Positions 17,265 to 25,551 of a DNA stretch of 64,000 nucleotides are shown here, piece by piece. How positions within the stretch are numbered: the first letter of the stretch is position 1; every line of letters begins with the position of its first letter. The position numbers and the translations under genes are program-made. The stretch is taken from assembly GCF_900099935.1 (NCBI RefSeq), contig NZ_FNEK01000013.1, forward strand, positions 32,701 through 96,700, given 5' to 3'. The stretch comes from Aliiruegeria lutimaris (GTDB taxonomy: Bacteria; Pseudomonadota; Alphaproteobacteria; Rhodobacterales; Rhodobacteraceae). Under the pieces are notes generated by a model. The model saw only the letters and a program-made list of their open reading frames with translations, was not told the DNA's origin and ran no database searches.

Positions 17265-18188
17265 CTAGTCCAGTGGCCTGCTCAGAACGGTATCGACCGC
17301 CATCCGGAAGATCTCGCCTGCGGGCGAAGGTTGGCTGTCGGGGCGGGTCATGAGGCCCACCGGGCCGGAGGTGATGGCGTTGTCAAAGGGCAGGCGCACC
17401 AGCGAGCCATCGGCGATTTCCTTGGCCGCGACCCCGGTGGAGATGATCCAGATCGCATCGGACATCCGCACGAAATTGCGCCCGAACGCGCCCGAGACGC
17501 TTTCGATCTTGCGGGGAATCTCGCCCACCCCATGGGCAATGAGAACCCGTTCCACAAGCGGACGGATCGCGGAGCCTTCGGGCGGGAAGATCACGGTCCA
17601 CTCGCCGATGCGGTGCATGTCGGGATCGTCCAACAGCGGATGCCCGGCGCGTACGACGAATTCGACATACTCGTTGTAGAGCTGGGTAAAGGTGATCCCC
17701 TTCATCGTCTCGGGCTGCCCCAGCCGGCCGATCACAAGGTCCAGCTGGCCGTGGCGCAACAGGTCGATCAGGTATCCATGCGGCCCGTCCGTGATCCGCA
17801 GGGTGACCTCGGGCGCAAGCTCGGAAAACTCCTGCGCCACTTCCGGCATCAGCCGGGCGGCGACGCTGGGCAGCGCGCCAACCGCCAGCGTGACCTTGCC
17901 GCCAAGTCCGATCTGTTCGACCCCGTCCAGCCCCTGTTGCAGCGCGGCCAGGCTCATCTCGGCGAAATGCAGGAAGATCTCGCCCTGCCGGGTCAACGAG
18001 ATGCCGCCCCGGTTCCGCACCAGAAGATCACAGCCGATGATCTCCTCCAGCTCCTTGAGCGTCTTGGAAATCGCCGGCTGGGTCAGGAACAGCCGCTCGG
18101 CGGCGTTCTTCATGCTTCGCTGGCGCACGATCTCCACGAAACACTGGATGTGACGGAACTTGATACGGCGGTCGATCATGAGTTTCAT
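17265..18188 (-). CDS. pcaQ: LysR family regulator of protocatechuate genes
   Basis: A 307-residue LysR protein. The N-terminal helix-turn-helix (NAAERLFLTQPAISKTLKELEE) is preceded by DRRIKFRHIQCF, typical of PcaQ. The C-terminal effector domain includes GALPSVAARLMPEV, GRLGQPETM, FVVRAGHPLL and SDAIWIISTGV, again as in PcaQ. It is divergent from pobA with 83 bp between them and likely activates the pob/pca genes in response to 3-carboxymuconate or a related intermediate (family knowledge). The start could be the ATG at 18188 or the one at 18179; neither has a strong ribosome-binding site. Confidence 0.92.
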   Translation of the reverse strand: MKLMIDRRIKFRHIQCFVEIVRQRSMKNAAERLFLTQPAISKTLKELEEIIGCDLLVRNRGGISLTRQGEIFLHFAEMSLAALQQGLDGVEQIGLGGKVTLAVGALPSVAARLMPEVAQEFSELAPEVTLRITDGPHGYLIDLLRHGQLDLVIGRLGQPETMKGITFTQLYNEYVEFVVRAGHPLLDDPDMHRIGEWTVIFPPEGSAIRPLVERVLIAHGVGEIPRKIESVSGAFGRNFVRMSDAIWIISTGVAAKEIADGSLVRLPFDNAITSGPVGLMTRPDSQPSPAGEIFRMAVDTVLSRPLD

Positions 18189-18271
18189 ACCGAATTTGGC
18201 AACAAAGAGGTCAATTATCTCATTTTACTTTGGAAGATCAACAATTCAATTTAGAGGCGGGAGGACGAAAA

Positions 18272-19441
18272 ATGCGAACACAGGTGGCAATCATTGGCGG
18301 CGGCCCATCGGGGCTTCTTCTTTCCCAGCTTCTGCATCGCCGCGGGATAGATACCGTGGTCCTGGAGCGAAAGACCCGCGATTACGTGCTGGGCCGCATC
18401 CGTGCCGGCATCCTTGAGACAGGATTCGTCGAGCTGATGCGCGAGGCCGGCGTCGGCACGCGGATGGATGCCGAGAGCTTTACTCATGAAGGGACGGTCA
18501 TCGCCTATGGCGACGAGGAGTTCGGCATCAATTTCCGCGAGCACACGGGAACCGACGTCATCGTTTATGGCCAGACGGAGCTGACGCGCGACCTCTATGA
18601 TGCGCGCGAGGCGGAGGACGGCAAGATCGTCTTCAATGTCGAGAATGTCGTGATCAACGATGCCGAGACCGAGGCGCCCTACGTCTCTTACACCGTTGAT
18701 GGCGTCGAGCAGCGGCTGGATTGCGATTTCGTTGCCGGCTGCGACGGCTTCCACGGTGTCAGCCGGCAGACCATTCCGCTCACCGTGCGCCGCGAATACG
18801 AGAAAGTCTATCCGTTCGGCTGGCTCGGCATCCTGTCGGAAACACCGCCCGTCCATGACGAGCTGATCTATTCCTGGTCGGAGCGCGGTTTCGCGCTCTG
18901 CTCGATGCGCAATGCCAATCTCAGCCGCTATTACATCCAGTGCTCGCTCTCCGACAGCCCGGAGGATTGGAGCGACGAGAATTTCTGGGAAGAGCTCAAG
19001 CGCCGCATCCCGGCCCGCCATGCGGAGAAGCTGGTCACCGGCCCCTCGATCGAGAAGAGCATCGCGCCGCTCAGGAGTTTCGTGACCGAGCCGATGCGGT
19101 GGGGACGGCTGTTCCTGTGCGGCGACGCGGCCCATATCGTGCCGCCGACCGGGGCCAAAGGGCTGAACACGGCTGCTTCTGACATCCATTACCTCTATCA
19201 CGGGCTGGTCCAGTTCTTCGAGGAAGGCGATTCCGAGGGGATCGACCGCTATTCAGAGAAGGCGCTGGCGCGGATCTGGAAGGCGGAGCGCTTCAGCTGG
19301 GCGACGACCAACCTGCTGCACCGCTATCCCGACCAGTCCGAGTTCGACCTGAAGATGCAGCGCGCCGAGATCGATTTCCTGCGCAGCAACGAGTCCGCAC
19401 AGAAAGTCTTTGCCGAGAACTACGTGGGGCTGCCCTACTGA
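18272..19441 (+). CDS. pobA: 4-hydroxybenzoate 3-monooxygenase
   Basis: An NADPH-dependent FAD hydroxylase of 389 residues that makes protocatechuate from 4-hydroxybenzoate. It begins with RTQVAIIGGGPSGLLLSQLL (Rossmann motif), has RIRAGILE and YGQTELTRDLY as in PobA, the CDGFHGVSR segment (DG motif, NADPH/FAD) and LCGDAAHIVPPTGAKGLN (GD motif). The ATG at 18272 follows GGGAGG; an in-frame extension upstream is less likely. Its TGA overlaps the ATG of pcaD by one base, so translation is coupled. Confidence 0.96.
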   Translation: MRTQVAIIGGGPSGLLLSQLLHRRGIDTVVLERKTRDYVLGRIRAGILETGFVELMREAGVGTRMDAESFTHEGTVIAYGDEEFGINFREHTGTDVIVYGQTELTRDLYDAREAEDGKIVFNVENVVINDAETEAPYVSYTVDGVEQRLDCDFVAGCDGFHGVSRQTIPLTVRREYEKVYPFGWLGILSETPPVHDELIYSWSERGFALCSMRNANLSRYYIQCSLSDSPEDWSDENFWEELKRRIPARHAEKLVTGPSIEKSIAPLRSFVTEPMRWGRLFLCGDAAHIVPPTGAKGLNTAASDIHYLYHGLVQFFEEGDSEGIDRYSEKALARIWKAERFSWATTNLLHRYPDQSEFDLKMQRAEIDFLRSNESAQKVFAENYVGLPY

Positions 19442-20229
19442 TGCGGATGATCGAGGCAAATGGCATCGCGCTGCATGTGCGGGAGGATGGAGACCCGGCG
19501 GGCAAGCCGGTGGTTTTCTCCAATTCGCTCAGCACGGATTTGCGACTCTGGGATGCGATCCTGCCGCTCTTGCCGGCGGGGCTGCGGCTGATCCGCTATG
19601 ACAAGCGCGGCCACGGCCTGTCGGATTGTCCCGATGGCCCCTACGCGCTGGACGACCTGGTTGCCGATGCCGAGGCGCTTCTGGAGGCGCTCGACATTCG
19701 CGATTGCGTCTTCGTCGGGCTTTCCGTCGGCGGATTGACCGGGCAAGATCTGGCCGGCAGGCGGCCGGACCTGATCCGGGCGGCGGTTCTGTCCAACACC
19801 GCCGCGCGCATGGGCGATCCTGCCATGTGGCAGGCCCGCATGGAGGCAATCCGCGCAGGCGGGCTGGACTCCATCGCCGAAGCCGTGATGGATCGCTGGT
19901 TCGGCCCCGCCTTCCGGCATCGCCCGGAAGTGGCAGCTTGGAAGAACATGATGACCCGCATGCCGCGGGAAGGCTACCTGGGCTGTTGCGCCGCCATTGC
20001 CGCGGCAGACCTGACCGAGTGCACCGCCGCGCTGACGCTTCCTGTTCTCGGGATCAGCGGATCGGCTGACGGTGCCTGTCCGGCGGAAAACACGGCGGCG
20101 ATGATAGAAACCATCGCCGGTGCGCGGATGGAAGTGATCGACGGGACGGGCCATCTGCCTTGCGTCGAAGAACCCGAAACCTATGCCAGATTGCTCACCG
20201 AATTTCTTGAGGAGACCGGACATGTCTGA
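19441..20229 (+). CDS. pcaD: 3-oxoadipate enol-lactonase
   Basis: An alpha/beta hydrolase of 262 residues that opens beta-ketoadipate enol-lactone. SNSLSTDLRLWD near the N-terminus, YDKRGHGLSD, the nucleophile elbow VGLSVGGLTGQ, SGSADGACP and the C-terminal GTGHLPCVEEPE (catalytic His) match PcaD. It overlaps pobA at the 5' end (1 bp) and pcaC at the 3' end (8 bp) in a tightly packed operon. Confidence 0.95.
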   Translation: MRMIEANGIALHVREDGDPAGKPVVFSNSLSTDLRLWDAILPLLPAGLRLIRYDKRGHGLSDCPDGPYALDDLVADAEALLEALDIRDCVFVGLSVGGLTGQDLAGRRPDLIRAAVLSNTAARMGDPAMWQARMEAIRAGGLDSIAEAVMDRWFGPAFRHRPEVAAWKNMMTRMPREGYLGCCAAIAAADLTECTAALTLPVLGISGSADGACPAENTAAMIETIAGARMEVIDGTGHLPCVEEPETYARLLTEFLEETGHV

Positions 20230-20599
20230 ACGTTACGAAACCGGCATGTCCGTTCGCCGCAAGGTGCTGGGCGACGACCATGTCGACCGGGCGGAAGCCA
20301 ACAAGTCGGAGTTCGACGCGCCGTTCCAGGAGTTGATCACGGAGAGCGCCTGGGGCACGGTCTGGGCGAATGAAAATATAAGCCCGCGCGAACGGTCGAT
20401 GTTGACGCTTGCGCTGTTGGCGGCGGCGGGAAATTTCGAGGAAATCCCGATGCATATCCGCGCCACGGTCCGAACAGGTGCGAGCAAGCAGGATGTGCTG
20501 GAGGCCTTCCAGCATGTCGCGATCTATTGTGGTGTGCCGCGTGCGAACCACGCGATCAAGCTCGCCAAACGGACCTATGAAGAGATGGAAAAGGAGTGA
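20222..20599 (+). CDS. pcaC: 4-carboxymuconolactone decarboxylase
   Basis: A small decarboxylase of 125 residues. GMSVRRKVLGDDHVDRAEANK near the N-terminus, NISPRERSMLTLALLAAAGNFEEIPMHIRA and VPRANHAIKLAK are characteristic of PcaC. It follows PcaB in the pathway, producing beta-ketoadipate enol-lactone. The ATG at 20222 lies in the last codons of pcaD and has GAGGAG about 9 bp ahead. Confidence 0.95.
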   Translation: MSERYETGMSVRRKVLGDDHVDRAEANKSEFDAPFQELITESAWGTVWANENISPRERSMLTLALLAAAGNFEEIPMHIRATVRTGASKQDVLEAFQHVAIYCGVPRANHAIKLAKRTYEEMEKE

Positions 20600-20633
20600 G
20601 CCGAAAATTGCCGGCTCGGGGAGGAGATAGCGA

Positions 20634-21362
20634 ATGAGACAGCCCGGAGAATTCTACCAGCGCGACCGCGAGTGGCATCCGCCCGCGAAGACACCCGACT
20701 ACAAGACATCGGTCACCCGCTCGCCGGAATACTCGCTGCTGAGCCTGCAGCAATCGGCCAGCGAGATCACCGGGCCGACCTTTGGCCATAACGATATCGA
20801 CCCGATCGACAACGACATGATCCACAACTACGCCCAGCCGGGCGAGAGCGCCATCGGCGAGCGGATCATCGTGCATGGCCGGGTGCTGGACGAGAATGGC
20901 CGCCCGGTGCCGAACACGCTGGTCGAGGCCTGGCAGGCCAATGCCGGCGGCCGCTACCGGCACAAGAAGGACACCTATCTCGCCCCGATCGACCCGAATT
21001 TCGGCGGTTGCGGGCGCGTTCTGACCGACGAGGACGGCTATTACTTCTTCCGCACGGTCAAGCCCGGCGCCTACCCGTGGCGCAACTGGGTCAATAACTG
21101 GCGACCCGCGCATATCCACATGTCGATCTTCGGCACGTCGTTCAGCCAGCGGCTCATTACCCAGTGCTATTTCGAGGGCGATCCGCTGATCGCGAAATGC
21201 CCGATCGTGAACACGATCCCGGATCAGGCCGCGCGCGGGCAGCTGATCGCCGCGCTCGATATGAACGCGACGATCCCGCTCGATACGATGGCCTACAAGT
21301 TCGACATCGTTCTGCGCGGGCGCCGCTCGACGCTGTTCGAGAACCGTCTGGAGGGGAACTGA
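20634..21362 (+). CDS. pcaH: Protocatechuate 3,4-dioxygenase beta subunit
   Basis: A 242-residue beta subunit carrying the ferric iron of the intradiol dioxygenase. The segments [55 protein letters not shown] and [10 protein letters not shown] contain the conserved Tyr and His ligands. Together with pcaG, 2 bp downstream, it cleaves the ring of protocatechuate to 3-carboxy-cis,cis-muconate. GAGGAG lies about 8 bp before the ATG. Confidence 0.96.
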   Translation: MRQPGEFYQRDREWHPPAKTPDYKTSVTRSPEYSLLSLQQSASEITGPTFGHNDIDPIDNDMIHNYAQPGESAIGERIIVHGRVLDENGRPVPNTLVEAWQANAGGRYRHKKDTYLAPIDPNFGGCGRVLTDEDGYYFFRTVKPGAYPWRNWVNNWRPAHIHMSIFGTSFSQRLITQCYFEGDPLIAKCPIVNTIPDQAARGQLIAALDMNATIPLDTMAYKFDIVLRGRRSTLFENRLEGN

Positions 21363-21364
21363 TC

Positions 21365-21985
21365 ATGGTGCAGAAGCTCGACTATCTGAAAGAGACTCCC
21401 TCCCAGACGGCTGGGCCCTACGTCCATATCGGGCTCGCGCCCGGTGCCGCCGGTTTCGAGATCTACGAGAAGGAACTGGGTTGGGATATCGCCGGGCCGA
21501 ACGCCAAGGGCGAGCGCATCCGCGTGGAAGGTATCGTCATCGACGGCATCGGAAGCCCGATCAAGGACGTTATGCTGGAGGCCTGGCAGGCCAATGCCGA
21601 CGGAATTTATGCACATCCCGAACATCCCGGCGAGGTCGAGGAGGGGTTTCGTGGCTGGGGTCGCGTGATCACCGATTTCGAGACCGGCGAATGGGGGTTC
21701 GACACGGTCAAGCCCGGCCCGGTCATGGGGCGCTCGGGCAAGATGATGGCGCCGCATATCAATCTCTGGATCGTTGCGCGCGGCATCAATATCGGGCTGA
21801 ACACCCGGATCTATTTCGAGGATGAGGCCGAGGCCAATGCCGCTGATCCGGTGATCAACCTGATCGAGTGGGAGCGCCGTCGGGCGACACTTATCGCCAA
21901 GCGGTCGGAGCGGGACGGGCAGGTCGTCTACCGGTTCGACGTCAAGCTTCAGGGCGAGGACGAGACGGTGTTTTTCGATATCTGA
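21365..21985 (+). CDS. pcaG: Protocatechuate 3,4-dioxygenase alpha subunit
   Basis: A 206-residue alpha subunit. It starts with KETPSQTAGPYVHIGLAPG, has the VEGIVIDGIGSPIKDVMLEAWQANADG sandwich strand region split over residues 55-82, and ends with YRFDVKLQGEDETVFFDI. As in other PcaG proteins the iron-binding set seen in PcaH is incomplete. The ATG at 21365 follows the pcaH stop by 2 bp; an upstream in-frame extension would lie within pcaH. Confidence 0.95.
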   Translation: MVQKLDYLKETPSQTAGPYVHIGLAPGAAGFEIYEKELGWDIAGPNAKGERIRVEGIVIDGIGSPIKDVMLEAWQANADGIYAHPEHPGEVEEGFRGWGRVITDFETGEWGFDTVKPGPVMGRSGKMMAPHINLWIVARGINIGLNTRIYFEDEAEANAADPVINLIEWERRRATLIAKRSERDGQVVYRFDVKLQGEDETVFFDI

Positions 21986-21989
21986 TACT

Positions 21990-22058
21990 TGCGAGGGGGG
22001 CTTTGCCCCCCGCGCTCTTGCGAGCGCTCCCCCCAGGATATTTTTGGAAAGATGATGC
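21990..22058. repeat. Double-hairpin intergenic repeat of Rhodobacterales type
   Basis: Two adjacent hairpins lie between pcaG and the BKACE gene: GGGGGGC/GCCCCCC (21995-22011, 3-nt loop), and GCGCTC/GAGCGC (22012-22027, 4-nt loop). They are followed by CCCCCCAGGATATTTTTGG and AAAGATGATG. The hairpin pair joined to a GGATATTTTTGG tail is a pattern I recall as common between genes in Rhodobacter/Paracoccus-type genomes. It can terminate or process the transcript. Confidence 0.7.
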
Positions 22059-22097
22059 GGGGGAGGCGTTCATGCGACCCCGTACGAGGATAGCGAC

Positions 22098-22934
22098 ATG
22101 AGCAAACCCTGTATCCTGTGTTGCGCCATCACCGGTTCGCTGCCGACCAAGGCCGACAATCCGGCGGTGCCGGTGACGATCTCCGAGCAGGTCGAAAGCA
22201 GCCACGAGGCGTTCGAGGCGGGCGCATCGATCATCCACGCCCATGTGCGCAACGAGGACGAGACACCCTCCAGCGATCCGGAGAAATTCGCCCGCCTCAA
22301 GGAGGGGCTGGAGAAACATTGCCCCGGCGTGATCGTCCAGTTTTCGACCGGCGGGCGTTCCGGGGCGGGGCAGGCGCGTGGTGGTATGCTCTCGCTGCGG
22401 CCGGACATGGCCTCGCTCTCGGTGGGGTCGAACAATTTCCCGACCCGCGTCTACGAGAACCCGCCCGATCTGGTGGCGTGGCTGGCGAGCGAGATGCGCA
22501 GCTACGAGATCACCCCGGAGGTGGAGGCGTTCGACCTGAGCCACATCCTGCAGGCGATCCGCATGCATGGGGCGGGGGAGCTATACGGCAAACTCTATGT
22601 TCAGTTCGTGATGGGCGTGAAGAACGCGATGCCCGTGGATCGGGAAGTGTTCGATTTCTATGTGCACGTGATGAAGACGCGCGCGCCGGAGGGGCAATGG
22701 TGTGCCGCCGGGATCGGCGCGGCCCAGCTGACCGTCAATGAATGGGCGATTGCCGCGGGCGGCCATACCCGGGCTGGGCTGGAGGACAATGTCCGGCTCG
22801 ATCGCGACCGGCTGGCTCCCTCCAATGCCGCCCTTATCCAGCGTGCGGCGGAGCTTTGCGAGAAATACGAGCGCCCCGTGGCGACGCCGGCACAGGCGCG
22901 CGAGATCCTCGGGCTTAGACCGGCTGGGGGCTGA
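22098..22934 (+). CDS. Beta-keto acid cleavage enzyme (BKACE, DUF849), probably acting on beta-ketoadipate
   Basis: A 278-residue BKACE (3-keto-5-aminohexanoate cleavage family). The zinc motif is ASIIHAHVRNEDETPSSDP near residue 44; QFSTGG and GHTRAGLEDN near 230 (catalytic Glu region) are conserved. BKACE enzymes exchange a beta-keto acid with acetyl-CoA to give acetoacetate and a new CoA ester. Next to pcaHG, and with no pcaIJ or pcaF in the window, beta-ketoadipate is the likely substrate, giving succinyl-CoA and acetoacetate. Beta-ketoadipate activity is known in this family. It is downstream of the hairpin repeat and could be partly decoupled from the pca transcript. Confidence 0.87.
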   Translation: MSKPCILCCAITGSLPTKADNPAVPVTISEQVESSHEAFEAGASIIHAHVRNEDETPSSDPEKFARLKEGLEKHCPGVIVQFSTGGRSGAGQARGGMLSLRPDMASLSVGSNNFPTRVYENPPDLVAWLASEMRSYEITPEVEAFDLSHILQAIRMHGAGELYGKLYVQFVMGVKNAMPVDREVFDFYVHVMKTRAPEGQWCAAGIGAAQLTVNEWAIAAGGHTRAGLEDNVRLDRDRLAPSNAALIQRAAELCEKYERPVATPAQAREILGLRPAGG

Positions 22935-22953
22935 ACGCAGCGCTTTTGCTAAC

Positions 22954-22980
22954 GGGACCGGTGCTTATTGAGCCGGTCCC
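22954..22980. terminator. Hairpin between convergent BKACE and pcaB genes
   Basis: GGGACCGG (22954-22961) pairs perfectly with CCGGTCCC (22973-22980). The right arm lies within the last codons of pcaB on the minus strand. There is no strong T-run, so its role as a terminator is tentative. Confidence 0.4.
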
Positions 22981-24029
22981 AACCGTTCGATACTTCCGAG
23001 CAGATCCTGCGCCAACAGAAGCGCCTTGCCGGTCGCACCGGCCATCGCGGGCAGGATCATCCATTCCAGCGTCCAGGCGGCGCCGGAGCGTTCCTGTTCG
23101 TGCAGCAGCGCCTGGTGCATGCCGCCAAGCTGTACGGCGTTGTAGCGCGCCAGGGTCACCAGCATTTCGGCCAGCACGGGGTTCTGCTTGTGCGGCATGG
23201 CGGAGCTCGATCCGCCGCCCGAGAGGCGCAGCTCGTCCACGCCCTGCTGGGCCATGAGGCAGAGATCCTGTCCCATCTTGCCCAATGTGCCCGTCACGAG
23301 CGACAGCCAGCCAGCATATTCGGCCATGCCGTCGCGCATCGCGTGCCAGGCGCGGGGCGGGTTGTTGAGGCCAAGCGCCTCGGCGATTTGTGCGGCAACC
23401 GCCTCCTTTGCCGCGCCGGTGGCCGAGCGGTTGCCGACGGCGCCACCGAATTGCAGTTGCTCGATGCGGGGGCGGATCTCCTCCAGCCGTTCAAGATGTG
23501 CCGCGAGCGGCATCTTCCAGCCGGCAATGCGGTCGGAGACCGTGATCGGAAGCGCGGCCTGCATTCGGGTGCGGCCCATCATTTCCGTCGCGCCAAAGGT
23601 TCCGTCCAGTTTGTCCAGCGCCGCCAGGGCTGCTCGCAGCCGGTTGACAAGTTCCTCGTTGACCCCCCGCAGGGCCAGAACGGTCGCCGTGTCGACAAGA
23701 TCCTGGCTGGTGGCGCCGGCATGGATCGCTGCGGCACAGTCGGAGCCGGCATGAGCCTTGAGCTGGCGGGCATATTCCGGCGCGGGGACGCCGTCGGTCA
23801 GCACCTTGGCGCGGATCGCGTCGAGATCCGCGGCGAAGCTGTCGATCGCGGCGACGGCGGCTGCCGAGACCTCGGGTGACACCACGCGGGCCTCGCCAAG
23901 CGCTTGCGCCAGCGCCCGCTCGAAGGCGGAAAAATGGGACAGGAAGCGGGCCGAGGAAAACGCCGCTGATATCGTCTCATCGGTGAAGAGGGGGCCAAAC
24001 ATGTGGGGGTCGTGGGTGAGCGGGTTCAT
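22965..24029 (-). CDS. pcaB: 3-carboxy-cis,cis-muconate cycloisomerase
   Basis: A 354-residue member of the fumarase/aspartase superfamily. The signature SGGGSSSAMPHKQNPV near residue 265 holds the catalytic Ser loop; THIHGGATSQDLVDT-like IHAGATSQDLVDT near 118 and GRTRMQAALP near 160 are also diagnostic. It supplies the step between pcaHG and pcaC. The gene faces the rest of the pca operon from the opposite strand, so it is not co-transcribed with it. The start ATG at 24029 was chosen because the 33-residue upstream extension is unlike the family. Confidence 0.94.
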   Translation of the reverse strand: MNPLTHDPHMFGPLFTDETISAAFSSARFLSHFSAFERALAQALGEARVVSPEVSAAAVAAIDSFAADLDAIRAKVLTDGVPAPEYARQLKAHAGSDCAAAIHAGATSQDLVDTATVLALRGVNEELVNRLRAALAALDKLDGTFGATEMMGRTRMQAALPITVSDRIAGWKMPLAAHLERLEEIRPRIEQLQFGGAVGNRSATGAAKEAVAAQIAEALGLNNPPRAWHAMRDGMAEYAGWLSLVTGTLGKMGQDLCLMAQQGVDELRLSGGGSSSAMPHKQNPVLAEMLVTLARYNAVQLGGMHQALLHEQERSGAAWTLEWMILPAMAGATGKALLLAQDLLGSIERLGPAQ

Positions 24030-24308
24030 GGGGTCTCGGGCAACCTGCCTGGAAAGGAAATGACCCAACGCCTCATGCGCCAATGGTCCGTGGCGCGTAT
24101 CAAACCCGCGTGGCGCGGGGCAGGTCAAGCGCCGAGCCCGGGATTTGCATGAAATCTTGCGGCGGTTACTTGCATTTGTGCGAAACGGCGACCGGTTCGC
24201 GGTGGGTCTGGCAGGACCGGCAAGGGCGCAGTTTTTTTGACTGGCCGCGACGGAAATACTTTCGACGCGCGTTCAACGGACAACGGCCGTAGATAACGAG
24301 GACAAGCC

Positions 24309-25523
24309 ATGTCTTTCCGCAAAATACTGTTCTGGAGCCATCTCGTGGCCGGCGTCGGGGCCGGTCTCGTGATCCTGGTGCTCGCGATCACCGGCGTGTT
24401 GCTGACTTATGAGGTTCAAATCACCCGATGGGCGGAAAGCGGCCTGAACGTGAGCGCCGCAGGAGAGCCGTTGCCTGCCGACAGGCTCGCCGAAGCCGCG
24501 CTGATCGAGACCGGTGGCGTTGCCTCCGCGCTCGTCTTCGAGAATGACCCGCAAGCCGCGGTTATTGCCGCCAGCGGGCGCAGCGACAAGGCCTTCCTCG
24601 ATCCCTATAACGGGGAACTGCTCGCATCCGACAAGACGGCAACGCAGGAGTTCTTTGCCACGGTCACCGCGCTGCACCGGTGGCTGTCCTTCTCCGGGCG
24701 CAGCGAGACCGGCGCGGCGCTGACCGGCGCGGCGAATCTCGTGTTCGGTTTCCTGCTGCTCTCGGGGGCCTATCTCTGGCTGCCGAAGATCTGGAAATGG
24801 GCCATGCTCAAGACGAAGATGCTGTTCCGGCGGAGCTATCCGAATGCCAAGGCCCGCGATTTCGCCTGGCATCATGTCTTTGGCTTCTGGGCGGCGATTC
24901 CGCTATTCCTGATCATCCTTTCCGGCGTGGTGATCTCCTATGACTGGGCGTCCAACCTCGTCTTTGCCGCCTATGGCGAACAACCTGCGATGCGCGGCGC
25001 TTCGGGCGGTCAGGGGCAGGGACAGGGCAAGGGCGGCGGTCGCGGACTGGGCATGGGGCGTCTCGGCGGAGGCGGCGGACATGAGTACCACGAGTCCGAG
25101 GGCGGGGCGCTCGCGCTTGCCCCCGGAAGCCTGACCTTGCAGGCGGTGCTGGAGACGGCCGAGGCGTATGACCCCGACTGGAACCGGATTACGCTGGATC
25201 TGCCGAAGCATGCCGGCGCGACCGAGACTACGGCAATTGTCGATACCGGCACGGGCAAACAGCTTTCCCGGCAGGAGACGCTCACTGTGTCGCTGGAAAG
25301 CGGTGAGGTGGTGAAGACCGCCAGCCTTGCTGACCGTTCGCCGGGCGCGCAGGCCCGGATGTGGCTGCGTTTCGTGCATACCGGCGAGGCCTATGGCGTG
25401 ATCGGGCAAACCATTGCAGGGCTCGCCTCGCTGGCAAGCATCTTCATGGTGTATACCGGGCTCGCGCTCAGCTATCGCCGCCTGATCCAGCCGCTGTTCC
25501 GGCACCGCAAGCCGGTGACCTAA
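24309..25523 (+). CDS. PepSY-associated transmembrane protein
   Basis: A 404-residue inner-membrane protein with four hydrophobic segments: residues 7-30, about 135-155, about 190-212 and about 360-385. PepSY-type features are the ALHRWLSFSGRSETGAAL helix start, RDFAWHHVFGFWA and MWLRFVHTGEAYG, whose His residues probably lie near the membrane face. Relatives are linked to iron-siderophore uptake or to ferric reductase activity. A glycine/glutamine-rich loop near residues 234-265 ends in a short His/Glu segment. It is divergent from pcaB and ends 28 bp before the convergent DUF4384-like gene. Confidence 0.85.
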   Translation: MSFRKILFWSHLVAGVGAGLVILVLAITGVLLTYEVQITRWAESGLNVSAAGEPLPADRLAEAALIETGGVASALVFENDPQAAVIAASGRSDKAFLDPYNGELLASDKTATQEFFATVTALHRWLSFSGRSETGAALTGAANLVFGFLLLSGAYLWLPKIWKWAMLKTKMLFRRSYPNAKARDFAWHHVFGFWAAIPLFLIILSGVVISYDWASNLVFAAYGEQPAMRGASGGQGQGQGKGGGRGLGMGRLGGGGGHEYHESEGGALALAPGSLTLQAVLETAEAYDPDWNRITLDLPKHAGATETTAIVDTGTGKQLSRQETLTVSLESGEVVKTASLADRSPGAQARMWLRFVHTGEAYGVIGQTIAGLASLASIFMVYTGLALSYRRLIQPLFRHRKPVT

Positions 25524-25551
25524 CAGCGCCACGTGGCCGCCGTGCGGGTCG

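Noticed and set aside
18190..18199. Imperfect palindrome CCGAATTTGG as a PcaQ operator
   Set aside because: It lies directly against the pcaQ start and does not match the ATAACC-N4-GGTTAA type of PcaQ site, so there is too little support.
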